NCBI GenBank assembly: GCA_029936425.1
Contig: JAPYSU010000008.1
Span: 62,001 to 126,000, forward strand
From: Litorimonas sp.
GTDB taxonomy: Bacteria; Pseudomonadota; Alphaproteobacteria; Caulobacterales; Maricaulaceae
Direction: 5' to 3'
DNA length: 64,000 bases
In this document: in pieces, positions 25,481 to 34,462 of the stretch
Numbering within the stretch: the stretch's first letter is position 1
How the letters are laid out: the number at the start of each line of letters is the position of its first letter
Program-made: the position numbers and the translations under genes
The notes under the pieces: model-generated
Database searches by the model: none
What the model saw: only the letters and a program-made list of their open reading frames with translations
Told to the model about the DNA's origin: nothing

Positions 25481-27433
25481 ATGAGAAAAAACCAATCAAT
25501 TAAGCTCGCTCTTTTACTGTCAGCAACCCTTCTGGCCTCCGCGTCCGTTTCTGCGCAGGACCAAAAGCTAAACAAAACCCCTTACTCTCCTGCCTTAACG
25601 CATTCCTTTCCCGATACTGTCTTGTGGGGGGACCTCCACTTACATTCAAATTTGTCGATGGATGCCTTTACTCTCGGTAATACGTCTTTAAGCCCGGATG
25701 AGGCTTATCGATTTGCAAAAGGGGAAACTGTCGAAAGCACTTCTGGCGGCGCAGCCAGACTTTCGGTCCCTCTGGATTTTTTAGCGGTTACAGATCATGC
25801 AGAATATGTAGGTGTCATGGCGGGTTTGACGGATGAGGAAGTGTCTAACTGGTCAATTTCCCCGCCAGAGGAAACGAAGGCCGTTTCGCAAATTTTCGAA
25901 AAATCCAAAATATCGTTAGAAGCCGCTATCAAGAGCACCCCGGTAGGTGGCCGATGGGCAGAGTATTTTGATCAAGGGAAAGATCGAAATATTATGGAGG
26001 AATTCGTCGATGCTGTACAACAAAGAGGTGATGCAGAATTAATACCTGAAGAATTACAAAAATCAATTTGGCAAAAAGTTGCAAGCATTGCTGATAAACA
26101 CAATGACCCTGGTAACTTCACCGCCATAATCGGCTATGAATGGACGACTATTTATGAAGGGAACAACCTCCATCGAGTTGTGATCTTTAAAGATGACGCC
26201 TCAAAAGCCGGACAGCAACGGCCCTTCTCAGCCATTGACAGTCAGGATCCAGAAGATTTGTGGGCCTCTTTGCAAAGGTATGAAGACCTTACCGGGGGAG
26301 ACGTCATGGCAATCCCTCACAATGGAAATGTAAGCAATGGGGCCATGTTTGCAGTCACCGACATGAATGGTGATCCTATTGATGCGGATTACGCATTAAG
26401 ACGAGCGCGATGGGAGCCTATTTACGAGGTCACACAGGTCAAAGGGGATGCGGAGTCGCACCCAACACTTTCGCCTGACGATGAGTTCGCGGAATTTGAG
26501 AATTGGGACGAAGGAAATGTCGCAATGTCTGAAGAGAAAATAGATGACATGCTCAAATATGAGTATGGGCGTTCAGCCCTTAAAGTCGGTCTGGAGATAG
26601 AGGATAGAATAGGCGTTAACCCCTATAAATTTGGAATGATTGGCAGCACTGATTCTCACACCGGGCTTTCGACATCTGATAATGATAATTTCTTCGGTAA
26701 ATTCCCTGGATCCGAGCCGAAAATAGACCGATTGAGTAATAAGATGGCCGATTATCTATGGCCCAACATCAAAGTGTCGTCTTCCGGATATACGGGCGTT
26801 TGGGCAAGAGAAAATACCCGGGAGGCAATTTTTGACGCTTTGCGCCGAAAGGAGGTTTACGCGAGTACTGGCCCTAGAATAGCGCTGAGATTTTTCGCGG
26901 GATGGAATTATAATCAAGCAGACCTGAAGGCATCGAATTTTGTAGAACGAGCCTATAAGGGCGGCGTGCCAATGGGCGGAACCTTGGAAACAGCAACGTC
27001 AGATCAGGCACCCGTTTTTCTGCTCAGCGCGTTGCGAGACCCAAATGGCGCAAATTTAGACCGGGCTCAAATCATAAAAGGTTGGGTGGATAGAGAGGGG
27101 ACATCTCACGAAAAAATTTACAACGTCAGCCTTTCAGATAATCGGATTGTTGAGGCAGATGGAAAAGCCGAGCCTGTTGGCAATACTGTAGACGTCAAAA
27201 CAGCAACTTATTCAAATGACATAGGCGCGGTAGAGCTATCCGCCGTCTGGACTGATCCAGATTTTGATACTGAATTGGATGCTTTTTATTATGCACGCGT
27301 TTTGGAAATTCCAACGCCCCGATGGTCAACTTATGACGCCGTGCGTTTCGGCGTCGATCTACCGGACGGAGTACCTGCTACTTTGCAAGAGCGTGTTTAT
27401 AGCTCTCCCATCTGGTACGAAACAGATAACTAA
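25481..27433 (+). CDS. Periplasmic DUF3604 (PHP-like metal-dependent hydrolase) protein
   Basis: A 650-residue DUF3604 protein with a clear signal peptide (LALLLSATLLASASVSAQ) and a good ribosome site. PHP-type metal motifs are visible: WGDLHLHSNLSMDA at about 50, TDHAEY at about 106, IPHNGN at about 280 and GSTDSHTG at about 388. These suggest a phosphoesterase-like or amidohydrolase-like active site in the periplasm. No member function is firmly established. The gene is last in the NTF2-PPIase-HupE-DUF3604 run, and an imperfect hairpin follows before the convergent SDR gene. Confidence 0.88.
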   Translation: MRKNQSIKLALLLSATLLASASVSAQDQKLNKTPYSPALTHSFPDTVLWGDLHLHSNLSMDAFTLGNTSLSPDEAYRFAKGETVESTSGGAARLSVPLDFLAVTDHAEYVGVMAGLTDEEVSNWSISPPEETKAVSQIFEKSKISLEAAIKSTPVGGRWAEYFDQGKDRNIMEEFVDAVQQRGDAELIPEELQKSIWQKVASIADKHNDPGNFTAIIGYEWTTIYEGNNLHRVVIFKDDASKAGQQRPFSAIDSQDPEDLWASLQRYEDLTGGDVMAIPHNGNVSNGAMFAVTDMNGDPIDADYALRRARWEPIYEVTQVKGDAESHPTLSPDDEFAEFENWDEGNVAMSEEKIDDMLKYEYGRSALKVGLEIEDRIGVNPYKFGMIGSTDSHTGLSTSDNDNFFGKFPGSEPKIDRLSNKMADYLWPNIKVSSSGYTGVWARENTREAIFDALRRKEVYASTGPRIALRFFAGWNYNQADLKASNFVERAYKGGVPMGGTLETATSDQAPVFLLSALRDPNGANLDRAQIIKGWVDREGTSHEKIYNVSLSDNRIVEADGKAEPVGNTVDVKTATYSNDIGAVELSAVWTDPDFDTELDAFYYARVLEIPTPRWSTYDAVRFGVDLPDGVPATLQERVYSSPIWYETDN

Positions 27434-27444
27434 CTATCTAAAAG

Positions 27445-27477
27445 CCGCTCGCTAAGAAAATTTCACCATCCGAGCGG
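27445..27477. terminator. Possible terminator hairpin between convergent genes
   Basis: A 7-bp GC-rich stem (27445-27451 with 27471-27477) with a 19-base loop between the DUF3604 gene and the SDR gene. The T run is poor, so the assignment is weak. Confidence 0.35.
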
Positions 27478-27496
27478 TATGAGGTTTTCGGGGGTA

Positions 27497-28252
27497 TTAG
27501 AGTGACTCGCCGTTGTCGATAAGGATGTCGGAGCCGTTGAGAAAGCGGGATTCATCTGAAGACAAATAAAGCACCAAATTTCCAACGTCTTCTGGTTTTC
27601 CCATTGCATTTGCTTTTGCGGGCTCGGCCAATTGATCATCTGTCAAACCTGTCACCGCCGACTTCACCATATCCGTGTCATGTGTCCCGGGAAGGATCAC
27701 ATTACATCGCACATTATTTTTCACTTCCAGACAATGCGCAGCAATACTCCGTGTCATAGACAGAATAGCGCCCTTCGCTGCGGTATATGATACAATTGGA
27801 CCCATGCCCTTCTTTGCGGCAATTGAAGAAATATTCACGATGGATCCGCCGCCGGACTTTGTCATTTCCGGAATGGCATATTTACATCCCAGAAATGTTC
27901 CTTCGACCATGACCGAATTAATGAACCTGAATTTTTCGAGAGTGCTATCTTCAACGGACGTAAAATCCACGACACCCGCATTATTGACTAGGACATCAAG
28001 CCGGCCAAACTGATTAACGGTTTCGTCAACAACCTCTTTCCAACGCTCTTCATTGCGCACATCCTGCTGCATGAAAACGGCCCCATCGATGGATTGGGCC
28101 GTTTCCCTACCAATAGCTTCGTCAATGTCGGTGATCACTACTTGTGCCCCCTCAGAGGCCAACAGGCGTGCATCAGCTTTACCTAGACCGCGTGCCGCGC
28201 CGGTTATAATGGCGACTTTACTGGCAACACGGCCTTTTTTATTGACTGTCAT
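27497..28252 (-). CDS. Short-chain dehydrogenase/reductase
   Basis: A 251-residue classical SDR that oxidises or reduces a secondary alcohol or ketone with NAD(P). It has TGAARGLG at about 18-25, NNAGV at about 92, the catalytic Ser in NISS at about 143 and SYTAAK for the YxxxK pair at about 156. An acidic residue after the second strand (TDID) favours NAD. It resembles hydroxysteroid dehydrogenases of the 3-alpha/20-beta type, but so do most of the SDRs here. It lies 18 bases downstream of the TonB receptor gene on the same strand, so it is probably co-expressed with uptake. Confidence 0.88.
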   Translation of the reverse strand: MTVNKKGRVASKVAIITGAARGLGKADARLLASEGAQVVITDIDEAIGRETAQSIDGAVFMQQDVRNEERWKEVVDETVNQFGRLDVLVNNAGVVDFTSVEDSTLEKFRFINSVMVEGTFLGCKYAIPEMTKSGGGSIVNISSIAAKKGMGPIVSYTAAKGAILSMTRSIAAHCLEVKNNVRCNVILPGTHDTDMVKSAVTGLTDDQLAEPAKANAMGKPEDVGNLVLYLSSDESRFLNGSDILIDNGESL

Positions 28253-28270
28253 TTTTAGAACGCGCTTTAT

Positions 28271-30565
28271 CTAGAAGCTTGTCTTGAACTCGATACCCCA
28301 ACGACGCGCAATCTCAGGATTGGTGAAGTAGAAATCCGGTAGCGCGTTAAATGGCCGTCCGTTTCGGCCCACACCATCAGCCAGTACATCCTTACCGAAG
28401 GCTGTCACCGACAAGTCAATCGGAAGGCCAGTATCTTCTTTATAAGTATCAAGCGTCACTGAAATATCTACAACATCTGTAGACGGCTTGATAGCTCGCG
28501 GATCAAGTTCGAACAGAGCCGCCCCTGCCACAAAGCTATCTGTATGTTTGTAATTAGCCGTGAAGGTAAGATCAGCATTGCCGATAGGCAGAATGTAATC
28601 TCCGCCTAAGGCAAAAGTGAATTTTGGTGCACGGCGTAATTGGGCCGTATCTGAAATATCAATAACTTGACCCTCCGTAGAAGAGCCGATGCGTGTGTCC
28701 AGAGCCGTGAAATTATTGTATTTCCACTCTAAAAGACCTACAGCAAATCTGAAATTCAGATTTTCATTCGGGACATAGACCCCTTCAAGTTCAGCGCCGT
28801 AAGTTTCGGCAGACGCTGCATTGAATACGATAGTCGCAGTGGTGTTATCACCCAATCCGAACAGCAGTTCTTCCTGCTTATCATCATATTTCGAGTAAAA
28901 TAATGTTGGGTTGAAACGTAGCTTATTATCCGATGTCTGGGCGCGGAAACCAACTTCGAAACTGTCGAGTGTCTCTGGTTGGTAAGGTCCGATAGCATCA
29001 GGTGTCACAGCACGACCATTAAATCCGCCGCTTCGAATACCTCTTGAATAGCTGGCATACCCAAACAGATTATCCGTAAACTGGTTATCAATAATCACGC
29101 GCCAAGTCGGATCGTTGAAAGTTTCTTGGGCCTGAGCACTTGCATCAACCGAACCATCGGCAGGGTTCAGGAAGTCCCGTAGAAATTCCTTTTTCTCGGA
29201 TGAATAACGTAGGCCGCCTGTAATCCTCAAAGTATCCGTTAGATTATAAGTTCCTTCGCCGAAAATAGACGCAACACGTGTATCTTGCTCTGCATAGTAA
29301 CTTTGAACCGCGGCACCCAAGGAGAAAATCTGACCACTATCTGTACCACCGAAAGGACTATCAACAGGAAAAATATCGTAATGGGTATCAAGATAATACG
29401 CCCCTAAAACAAAGTTAAACGGGCCATCGAGGTCGGAAGAGAATCGAATCTCTTGGCTGAACTGGTCTGAGTTTTGGGGTCGATAGGCTGCAATTAGAGG
29501 AACGGGTCCGGCTCCCAAATCGATTGGGAGTGTTCCTGTATTTTCTTCCTCAAGCGTTTCTTCTGAATCGCGGAAACCAGTGACAGATGTAATTGTACCG
29601 TTCCCAACTTCCCAATTCATTTCTAGCGTTGCTGCGAACGTCTCAATTGGAGCCGTGTAAGGAATAGCGCCAAAAGAAGTTTCAAACCCGCTATCTTCTG
29701 CAATATCAAAAGAACCTTCGCGGCAAGCAGACGGCTCTAAAGCGCCCAAGGCAGCACAGATACCTTCACCTTGCTCTGTCAAGTTGAGGATCGGTGGATA
29801 GAAAGAATTGTCGTCTTGGTAATCCAAAGCAAGATAGGCGTCGAAATTTTCAGTAGGGGTAAAGAGGAAAGAAGCACCAAATGTGTCTGAGTCTTTGCCC
29901 GGGTCATTTTCACCCGTAACGAAACTATCCGTAAAGCTATCCGACTCATTATGAATATAATATAATTTAGCCGCCAGGACATCCTCTACAACAGGCAATT
30001 CAGCAAATACTTTAAAGTCAAATTGATTGTGAGAACCGAATAAAGTGCTTGTCCGGAGATTGGCCTCGCCTGATGGGCGCTTTCGCCTTACATTGATTGT
30101 TCCGCCGATTGTATTTCGCCCGTACAATGTTCCTTGCGGGCCACGTAGAACTTCAACAGATTCAACATCGTCGAGATCAAACAAAGCGCCTGTATTCCAA
30201 GCCAGGAAAACGCCATCAATGGATACACCGACCGTTGGGTCAAATGACTTTTCCAAATCAGAGAAACTCAACCCCCGTATAGAAGCTCCTAAGGCATTAC
30301 CCGAAAAGTTTACGCTTTCTAACTCTACATTCGGTATAAAGTTTTCAACTTGAGTAAGTTCTTGGGCTTGGTTTCGCTCGAGCACGCCTTCGGTCAAGGC
30401 TGTGACCGCGACTGGGGTAGACTGCAAATTTTCTTTTCTCTTCCGGGCGGTAACGACGATCTCGTCAACTCCTCCGCCTGCTGTAGTTTGCGCGTAAGCA
30501 AAATCTGTAACACCAAAGATTAAAGCACAAAGCACGGCTGAACTTGAACCAAATTTGATTGACAT
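28271..30565 (-). CDS. TonB-dependent outer-membrane receptor
   Basis: A 764-residue receptor from the ATG at 30565, which has AGGGGAA upstream; a longer frame to 30670 lacks a ribosome site and is rejected. A signal peptide (SAVLCALIFGVTDFAYAQ) is followed by the plug start DEIVVTARKRKENLQSTPVAVTAL, then VEVLRGPQGTLYGRNTIGGTINV, and a barrel ending in aromatic Phe (EFKTSF). This subgroup is common in sphingomonads and Caulobacterales and is often linked to hydrophobic carbon sources rather than siderophores. It is probably the importer for the pathway substrate, with the adjacent SDR. Confidence 0.93.
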   Translation of the reverse strand: MSIKFGSSSAVLCALIFGVTDFAYAQTTAGGGVDEIVVTARKRKENLQSTPVAVTALTEGVLERNQAQELTQVENFIPNVELESVNFSGNALGASIRGLSFSDLEKSFDPTVGVSIDGVFLAWNTGALFDLDDVESVEVLRGPQGTLYGRNTIGGTINVRRKRPSGEANLRTSTLFGSHNQFDFKVFAELPVVEDVLAAKLYYIHNESDSFTDSFVTGENDPGKDSDTFGASFLFTPTENFDAYLALDYQDDNSFYPPILNLTEQGEGICAALGALEPSACREGSFDIAEDSGFETSFGAIPYTAPIETFAATLEMNWEVGNGTITSVTGFRDSEETLEEENTGTLPIDLGAGPVPLIAAYRPQNSDQFSQEIRFSSDLDGPFNFVLGAYYLDTHYDIFPVDSPFGGTDSGQIFSLGAAVQSYYAEQDTRVASIFGEGTYNLTDTLRITGGLRYSSEKKEFLRDFLNPADGSVDASAQAQETFNDPTWRVIIDNQFTDNLFGYASYSRGIRSGGFNGRAVTPDAIGPYQPETLDSFEVGFRAQTSDNKLRFNPTLFYSKYDDKQEELLFGLGDNTTATIVFNAASAETYGAELEGVYVPNENLNFRFAVGLLEWKYNNFTALDTRIGSSTEGQVIDISDTAQLRRAPKFTFALGGDYILPIGNADLTFTANYKHTDSFVAGAALFELDPRAIKPSTDVVDISVTLDTYKEDTGLPIDLSVTAFGKDVLADGVGRNGRPFNALPDFYFTNPEIARRWGIEFKTSF

Positions 30566-30854
30566 GGCTATTCCCCTAGAAATTATATATGTCTGAACTT
30601 TACAAATTGGCGAGCAATTGAATACTAATCTAATGGCTAGTGATAAAAACTTGAGGTTCTCAGAGGTCACAAATTAGGCAATGTCTTTTAGCTAGAACCG
30701 CCAAAACTCACCGCTCTAAAAAGGAAATTTGTGCAGCAACAATAGCTCCATTACTCAGCATTCACTAAGTTAACGGTCAATCAGTCACTCTGGCGAAAAC
30801 GCTTGGCGAAAGGTGAAATTCTGCGGACGTCAGGTCAGCGGTAATAAAATAGAT

Positions 30855-31241
30855 TTAGCCCTTTGCCGCCTTCACAGCGGCGTTGACTTTGTTTACATCA
30901 AAATAATAGGGACGAATTTCACAAACTTTATCGCCTTTGAAATGGAAGACTTCCAGCATCTCGATAGGCTCTTCTTCGCCCACACTGAGCGTAACAACGG
31001 CAGACACTGAGCGCTCACCAACCATAACACATTCTCGGTTCAGGCCAGTCACGCCAAGAGTTTCCATCATCACCGGAAACAACTCCCTGAGGGCTGATTT
31101 CCCAGTATATTTGCCAGCGAAAGGTAAGGAAGAGGCCTCTTCTACCAGAAAGTCATCGGTGAGGTATGCCTCCACCTTGTCGAAATCGCCCGCTGCCGAG
31201 GCTTCATATAACTCATCAACTATTGCGCTTAAATCTGCCAT
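30855..31241 (-). CDS. SnoaL/NTF2-like small protein (ketosteroid-isomerase fold)
   Basis: A 128-residue cone-fold protein: helix ADLSAIVDELYEASAAGDFDKVEAYLTDDF, then strands with LFPVMMETLGV, SVSAVVTLSVGEEEPIEMLEVFHFKGDKVCEIRPYYFD. This is the SnoaL_2 type. Related enzymes are steroid delta-isomerases, limonene-epoxide hydrolase-like enzymes and polyketide cyclases; the exact reaction cannot be told. It stands alone on the minus strand, between the TonB receptor promoter region and the divergent reductase. Confidence 0.82.
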   Translation of the reverse strand: MADLSAIVDELYEASAAGDFDKVEAYLTDDFLVEEASSLPFAGKYTGKSALRELFPVMMETLGVTGLNRECVMVGERSVSAVVTLSVGEEEPIEMLEVFHFKGDKVCEIRPYYFDVNKVNAAVKAAKG

Positions 31242-31344
31242 TCTGTTCCCCTTATCCTTTTGACCAGTTTCTAACGAGTGTTCCCCCCGTTATCACCTCT
31301 AATATAAGCTAGTGCTATCTCGATTCTAATGAAAAGGCCTCACC

Positions 31345-32346
31345 GTGACCGAAAACAGATTTTGGCAATTAAATAGCCATCCCAAAGGCAATGATTTCGA
31401 GTCCGCGCTTTCTTTGGAAACGTCGGAAATGCCAAAGCCCAAGGACGGAGAGGTTTTGATTAAAAATGATTATCTTTCCCTCGATGCAGGGACCCGCATG
31501 TGGATGACGCCCCGCACCGACGGCTATCAACCCCCTCTCCCGCTCGGCTCCATGATGGTCGGCTTATGCATAGGCAAAGTTGCAGAGTCCCGACATCCGG
31601 ATTTCAAAACCGGCGATATCGTGAGAGCTTTCGGGCAGTGGGCAGACTATTCCTGCGTTGTGCCAGAAATGACCGGTCTTGTTAAAATAGAGACAGATAT
31701 TGACGACATCAGACAGCATTTCGGCGTTTTGGGAATGAATGGCTGGACTGCCTATTGGGGACTGCACGAAACAGCGAAGGTTAAGGCTGGAGAAGCTGTT
31801 CTCATTTCAGCGGCTGCAGGATCGACCGGAATTCTTGCGTGCCAAATTGCTAGAAATGCAGGGTGCCGAGTTTATGGCCTTGCCGGAAAGGACGAGAAAT
31901 GCCGGTTTCTGGAAACCGAAATAGGTATTGTGAAAGCGTTCAATTACAAGACAGAGAATCTCGAGGAAGCATTTCAAGAAATCGAAGGTGGAATAAATGT
32001 TTACTTCGACAATGTGGGTGGGCCTATATTGGACAGCGTTTTCCCGAATATGGCTCTTTATGGGCGCATCGCTCTTTGCGGACTCATCGCAGAATATACC
32101 GCTGATGGCCCTAAAGGCCCTCAGCAATTTGATCAGATTTTAATGAAGCGTCTTACGGTTACAGGGTTTTTCTCCCCTGACTTTATCGATCAAGGGCCTC
32201 GGTTGTCGAAGGAGCTTCGATCCTCCTTAGAGGCAGGGGACGTATTCATTCCGTTTGACGAGACCCAAGGCCTAGAGAACATGCTAACGGCCTATAAAAA
32301 ATTATTTACCGGCGGCAATATCGGTAAAGTTGTTTTGAAACTCTAA
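31345..32346 (+). CDS. Zinc-independent medium-chain enone reductase (PTGR/CurA-like)
   Basis: A 333-residue MDR-superfamily NADPH oxidoreductase related to 15-oxoprostaglandin 13-reductase and curcumin reductase, which saturate alpha,beta-unsaturated ketones. It has LSLDAGTRMWM near residue 50 and the cofactor turn ISAAAGSTGILACQIAR at about 153-168, followed by AGKDEKC and INVYFDNVGG at about 215. No structural or catalytic zinc ligands are seen. The GTG start at 31345 is used. It is one of four such paralogues in the window; each probably reduces an enone formed by an SDR or acyl-CoA dehydrogenase. Confidence 0.88.
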   Translation: MTENRFWQLNSHPKGNDFESALSLETSEMPKPKDGEVLIKNDYLSLDAGTRMWMTPRTDGYQPPLPLGSMMVGLCIGKVAESRHPDFKTGDIVRAFGQWADYSCVVPEMTGLVKIETDIDDIRQHFGVLGMNGWTAYWGLHETAKVKAGEAVLISAAAGSTGILACQIARNAGCRVYGLAGKDEKCRFLETEIGIVKAFNYKTENLEEAFQEIEGGINVYFDNVGGPILDSVFPNMALYGRIALCGLIAEYTADGPKGPQQFDQILMKRLTVTGFFSPDFIDQGPRLSKELRSSLEAGDVFIPFDETQGLENMLTAYKKLFTGGNIGKVVLKL

Positions 32347-32570
32347 CGCTCTGGGCTGGATGTTCTGGAATAGCTAACTGTTAAGTGCTCGCCCACACAG
32401 ATGAGACTGGAAAGCCATCAAAATTAATAGCTGTTTCCACCTGCCGGTAGATGTGATGGCTAAAAGATAAAAAGACAGTCTTGCTGCACCTGGTTCACTG
32501 GCAACATAGCTAGGGCAAGTAGACGAGTTTTTAACTTATAAAATAATAGATATATCGGGAGGAAACTATC

Positions 32571-33602
32571 ATGATGGACTCAAAGTCCCTGGAAAAGGCC
32601 ACACTTAAATGTTTGAAGGCGCATGATTCCAAATATTCCGATGCGAAAATACGTAGCTTAACCCCGATTTCTGGCGGATATAGTCGCCTGACCTATAAGG
32701 TTAACCTCAGCCATGGCGCCAATTCAGCTGACCTGATCCTTCAGTATTTACCTAAAGGGGCTACCGGGCTGGTCCGGGTTGACCGAAAAGTAGAAAACGA
32801 TGTTTTAAAATTCTTGTCTCAGCAAAAAGGCATCAACACCCCTCGGATGTTGGCAAGCGATGTCAACGAAGCCTTTTTTGATAGCGCCACATTTATTTTT
32901 GAAGCTGAAAAAGGTCAGACATTTATCGAGGTTTGCCGGCAAGCCAAGCAAAAGGACTATAGCGACCTCAACAAGGTCGTTGCTCGAGCAGGCGCTGCAG
33001 TGCACTCTCAGGACATAGAAGACCTACCCGCATCTCTTCCTAGACCTGCAAGCTGGGACGAATACATCAATAAGCAAATTGAATTTTTTCGGCGTACAGA
33101 ATCCGAGTCTCTTACGTCCCGTCCGTTTCTTCGCTATATGGCGCAATGGCTTGATGAGAACCGGCCGCCGCCAGCCCCGCTTAGCCTTGTGCATGGCGAC
33201 TTTCAGGTCAGCAACATGATTCAAGCCAATAACAGTAAAGACTCTGTGCTGGTCGATTGGGAGCTTTCCCATATTGGTGATCCCAGAGAGGATCTCGGAT
33301 GGTTCACAATGGTCTGCGGTGCCATCCCTCCAAATATATTAGAGGCGGATGTTGAAGGCTTTTACGAAGAATACAGAGCAAAAACAGGTTTGAGCCGGGA
33401 AGTTATCAATCCGGCAACAACTGCTTACTTCTTGATCATTTCATCTATTCAAACTCATATGGGCATGATGAAGTCATCCGATGCGCTAGCGGAAAGTGCG
33501 GAACAATCGCAATCCGTTCTCGCCGCATATTATATGAACATCACAACCTATCAGCATATGAACTGGATGAATGCGATTAAAGTCGTGGAGGATGCCAAAT
33601 GA
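32571..33602 (+). CDS. APH-fold phosphotransferase (ACAD10/11 or LvaA-type hydroxyacyl-CoA kinase)
   Basis: A 343-residue kinase of the aminoglycoside phosphotransferase fold. The Brenner motif is LSLVHGDFQVSNMI at about 205 (catalytic Asp), and the metal-binding segment is VLVDWELSHIGDPREDLGW at about 225-243. Non-antibiotic members next to acyl-CoA dehydrogenases include the N-terminal domain of ACAD10/11 and LvaA of levulinate catabolism. These phosphorylate 4-hydroxyacyl-CoA, and the dehydrogenase-like partner then removes the phosphate. Its stop overlaps the next small gene by 4 bases, and an ACAD10/11-like dehydrogenase lies 5 kb away. This role is inferred from context. Confidence 0.8.
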   Translation: MMDSKSLEKATLKCLKAHDSKYSDAKIRSLTPISGGYSRLTYKVNLSHGANSADLILQYLPKGATGLVRVDRKVENDVLKFLSQQKGINTPRMLASDVNEAFFDSATFIFEAEKGQTFIEVCRQAKQKDYSDLNKVVARAGAAVHSQDIEDLPASLPRPASWDEYINKQIEFFRRTESESLTSRPFLRYMAQWLDENRPPPAPLSLVHGDFQVSNMIQANNSKDSVLVDWELSHIGDPREDLGWFTMVCGAIPPNILEADVEGFYEEYRAKTGLSREVINPATTAYFLIISSIQTHMGMMKSSDALAESAEQSQSVLAAYYMNITTYQHMNWMNAIKVVEDAK

Positions 33603-34042
33603 TTATTTCACCGTCGATTTCTCAAGTCCTTCGGGGTGTAATCCATGAAATGAATACGAATTTGAAAGAAGGCCTGGCTGACCCTGTGAAAAAGGGGCAA
33701 ATTGATACGATTATTGGTGTGCTGGGCAGCTGCGCCGTGCGAGTTGATTGCCAATCCACTTTTATCAAAGAAGAGGCAGATGCAATTTCTGCTATGGCAA
33801 AAGAATACCAAGCCGAAGAAAAAGCGACTCCGCACCTAGAAGACGCCATTGAGAAACTATCTCAAGCGTCCGATGATCATACGCTCTACCAAGCTGCAAG
33901 TGAAACCCTCTCAGCGATGTCCGATATTGGCGACTCAGCCGGACCTGATTTGTCCCGAAAGCTATTTGGTTTACTTGAACAGAGATTAGAGAACGAATTG
34001 AAAATCATCGGCGGCGGATTTGAGGCTGCAGGACGGGGTTAG
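33599..34042 (+). CDS. Small helical protein coupled to the phosphotransferase (LvaB-like position)
   Basis: A 147-residue, mostly helical, unrecognised protein with no signal peptide or membrane segment. It starts in the ATGA overlap with the kinase gene, so translation is coupled. In Pseudomonas levulinate catabolism the kinase LvaA needs a small partner, LvaB, encoded next to it. The same arrangement here suggests an activating subunit, but I see no diagnostic motif that proves homology. It contains a single conserved-looking Cys-rich turn (GSCAVRVDC) near residue 45. Confidence 0.6.
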   Translation: MIISPSISQVLRGVIHEMNTNLKEGLADPVKKGQIDTIIGVLGSCAVRVDCQSTFIKEEADAISAMAKEYQAEEKATPHLEDAIEKLSQASDDHTLYQAASETLSAMSDIGDSAGPDLSRKLFGLLEQRLENELKIIGGGFEAAGRG

Positions 34043-34097
34043 CGACCGGAAGTCTTCCTGCGCTTAGGCGCTAAACCTTCCTATTTTTAACACAAAA

Positions 34098-34128
34098 AAA
34101 CTATGATGACCGAACGGCATCATAGTTT
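34098..34128 (-). terminator. Rho-independent terminator of the E1/lipoyl operon
   Basis: A perfect 11-bp stem (34098-34108 with 34118-34128) with a 9-base loop. On the minus strand it runs into seven T, so it ends the operon that finishes at 34218. On the plus strand the T run is weak, but it may also stop the convergent transcript from 34042. Confidence 0.8.
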
Positions 34129-34217
34129 AAGTTTGCCAAATTGAGAGTGGGAAGCCCTCAAATGGTTAGTATACCTTAGTGAGAGTCTTTCAGCTTAAGG
34201 AAGTGTACAGCCTCAAA

Positions 34218-34460
34218 TTAAGAACTTAATTCGATCTCGGCCACAATTTCACCGATTTGGCAGGTTTGTCCTACCTCAGCAATCACTGTGAGAGTGCCCT
34301 CAAACGGACACTCTACATCTTGTGTGGATTTATCGGTTTCAACGGCATAAATCTCCTGTCCGACGGCCACTTTGTCTCCGGTCTTCACGTGCCATTCAGC
34401 AATCGTAGCTTCGTCCATCGACATCCCTAACTTAGGGAGTTTTAGTTTCACTTTTGCCAT
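34218..34460 (-). CDS. Free-standing lipoyl (biotinyl/lipoyl-attachment) domain protein
   Basis: An 80-residue protein consisting only of a lipoyl domain. The swinging-arm lysine lies in VETDKSTQDV at about residue 43, and LPKLGMSMDEATIAEWHVKTGDKV is the usual N-terminal strand set. It starts 2 bases after the E1-beta stop. In normal complexes this domain is fused to an E2 acyltransferase; here it stands alone. It may carry the acyl group to another protein, or the full E2 may be encoded elsewhere. Confidence 0.88.
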   Translation of the reverse strand: MAKVKLKLPKLGMSMDEATIAEWHVKTGDKVAVGQEIYAVETDKSTQDVECPFEGTLTVIAEVGQTCQIGEIVAEIELSS

Positions 34461-34462
34461 TA

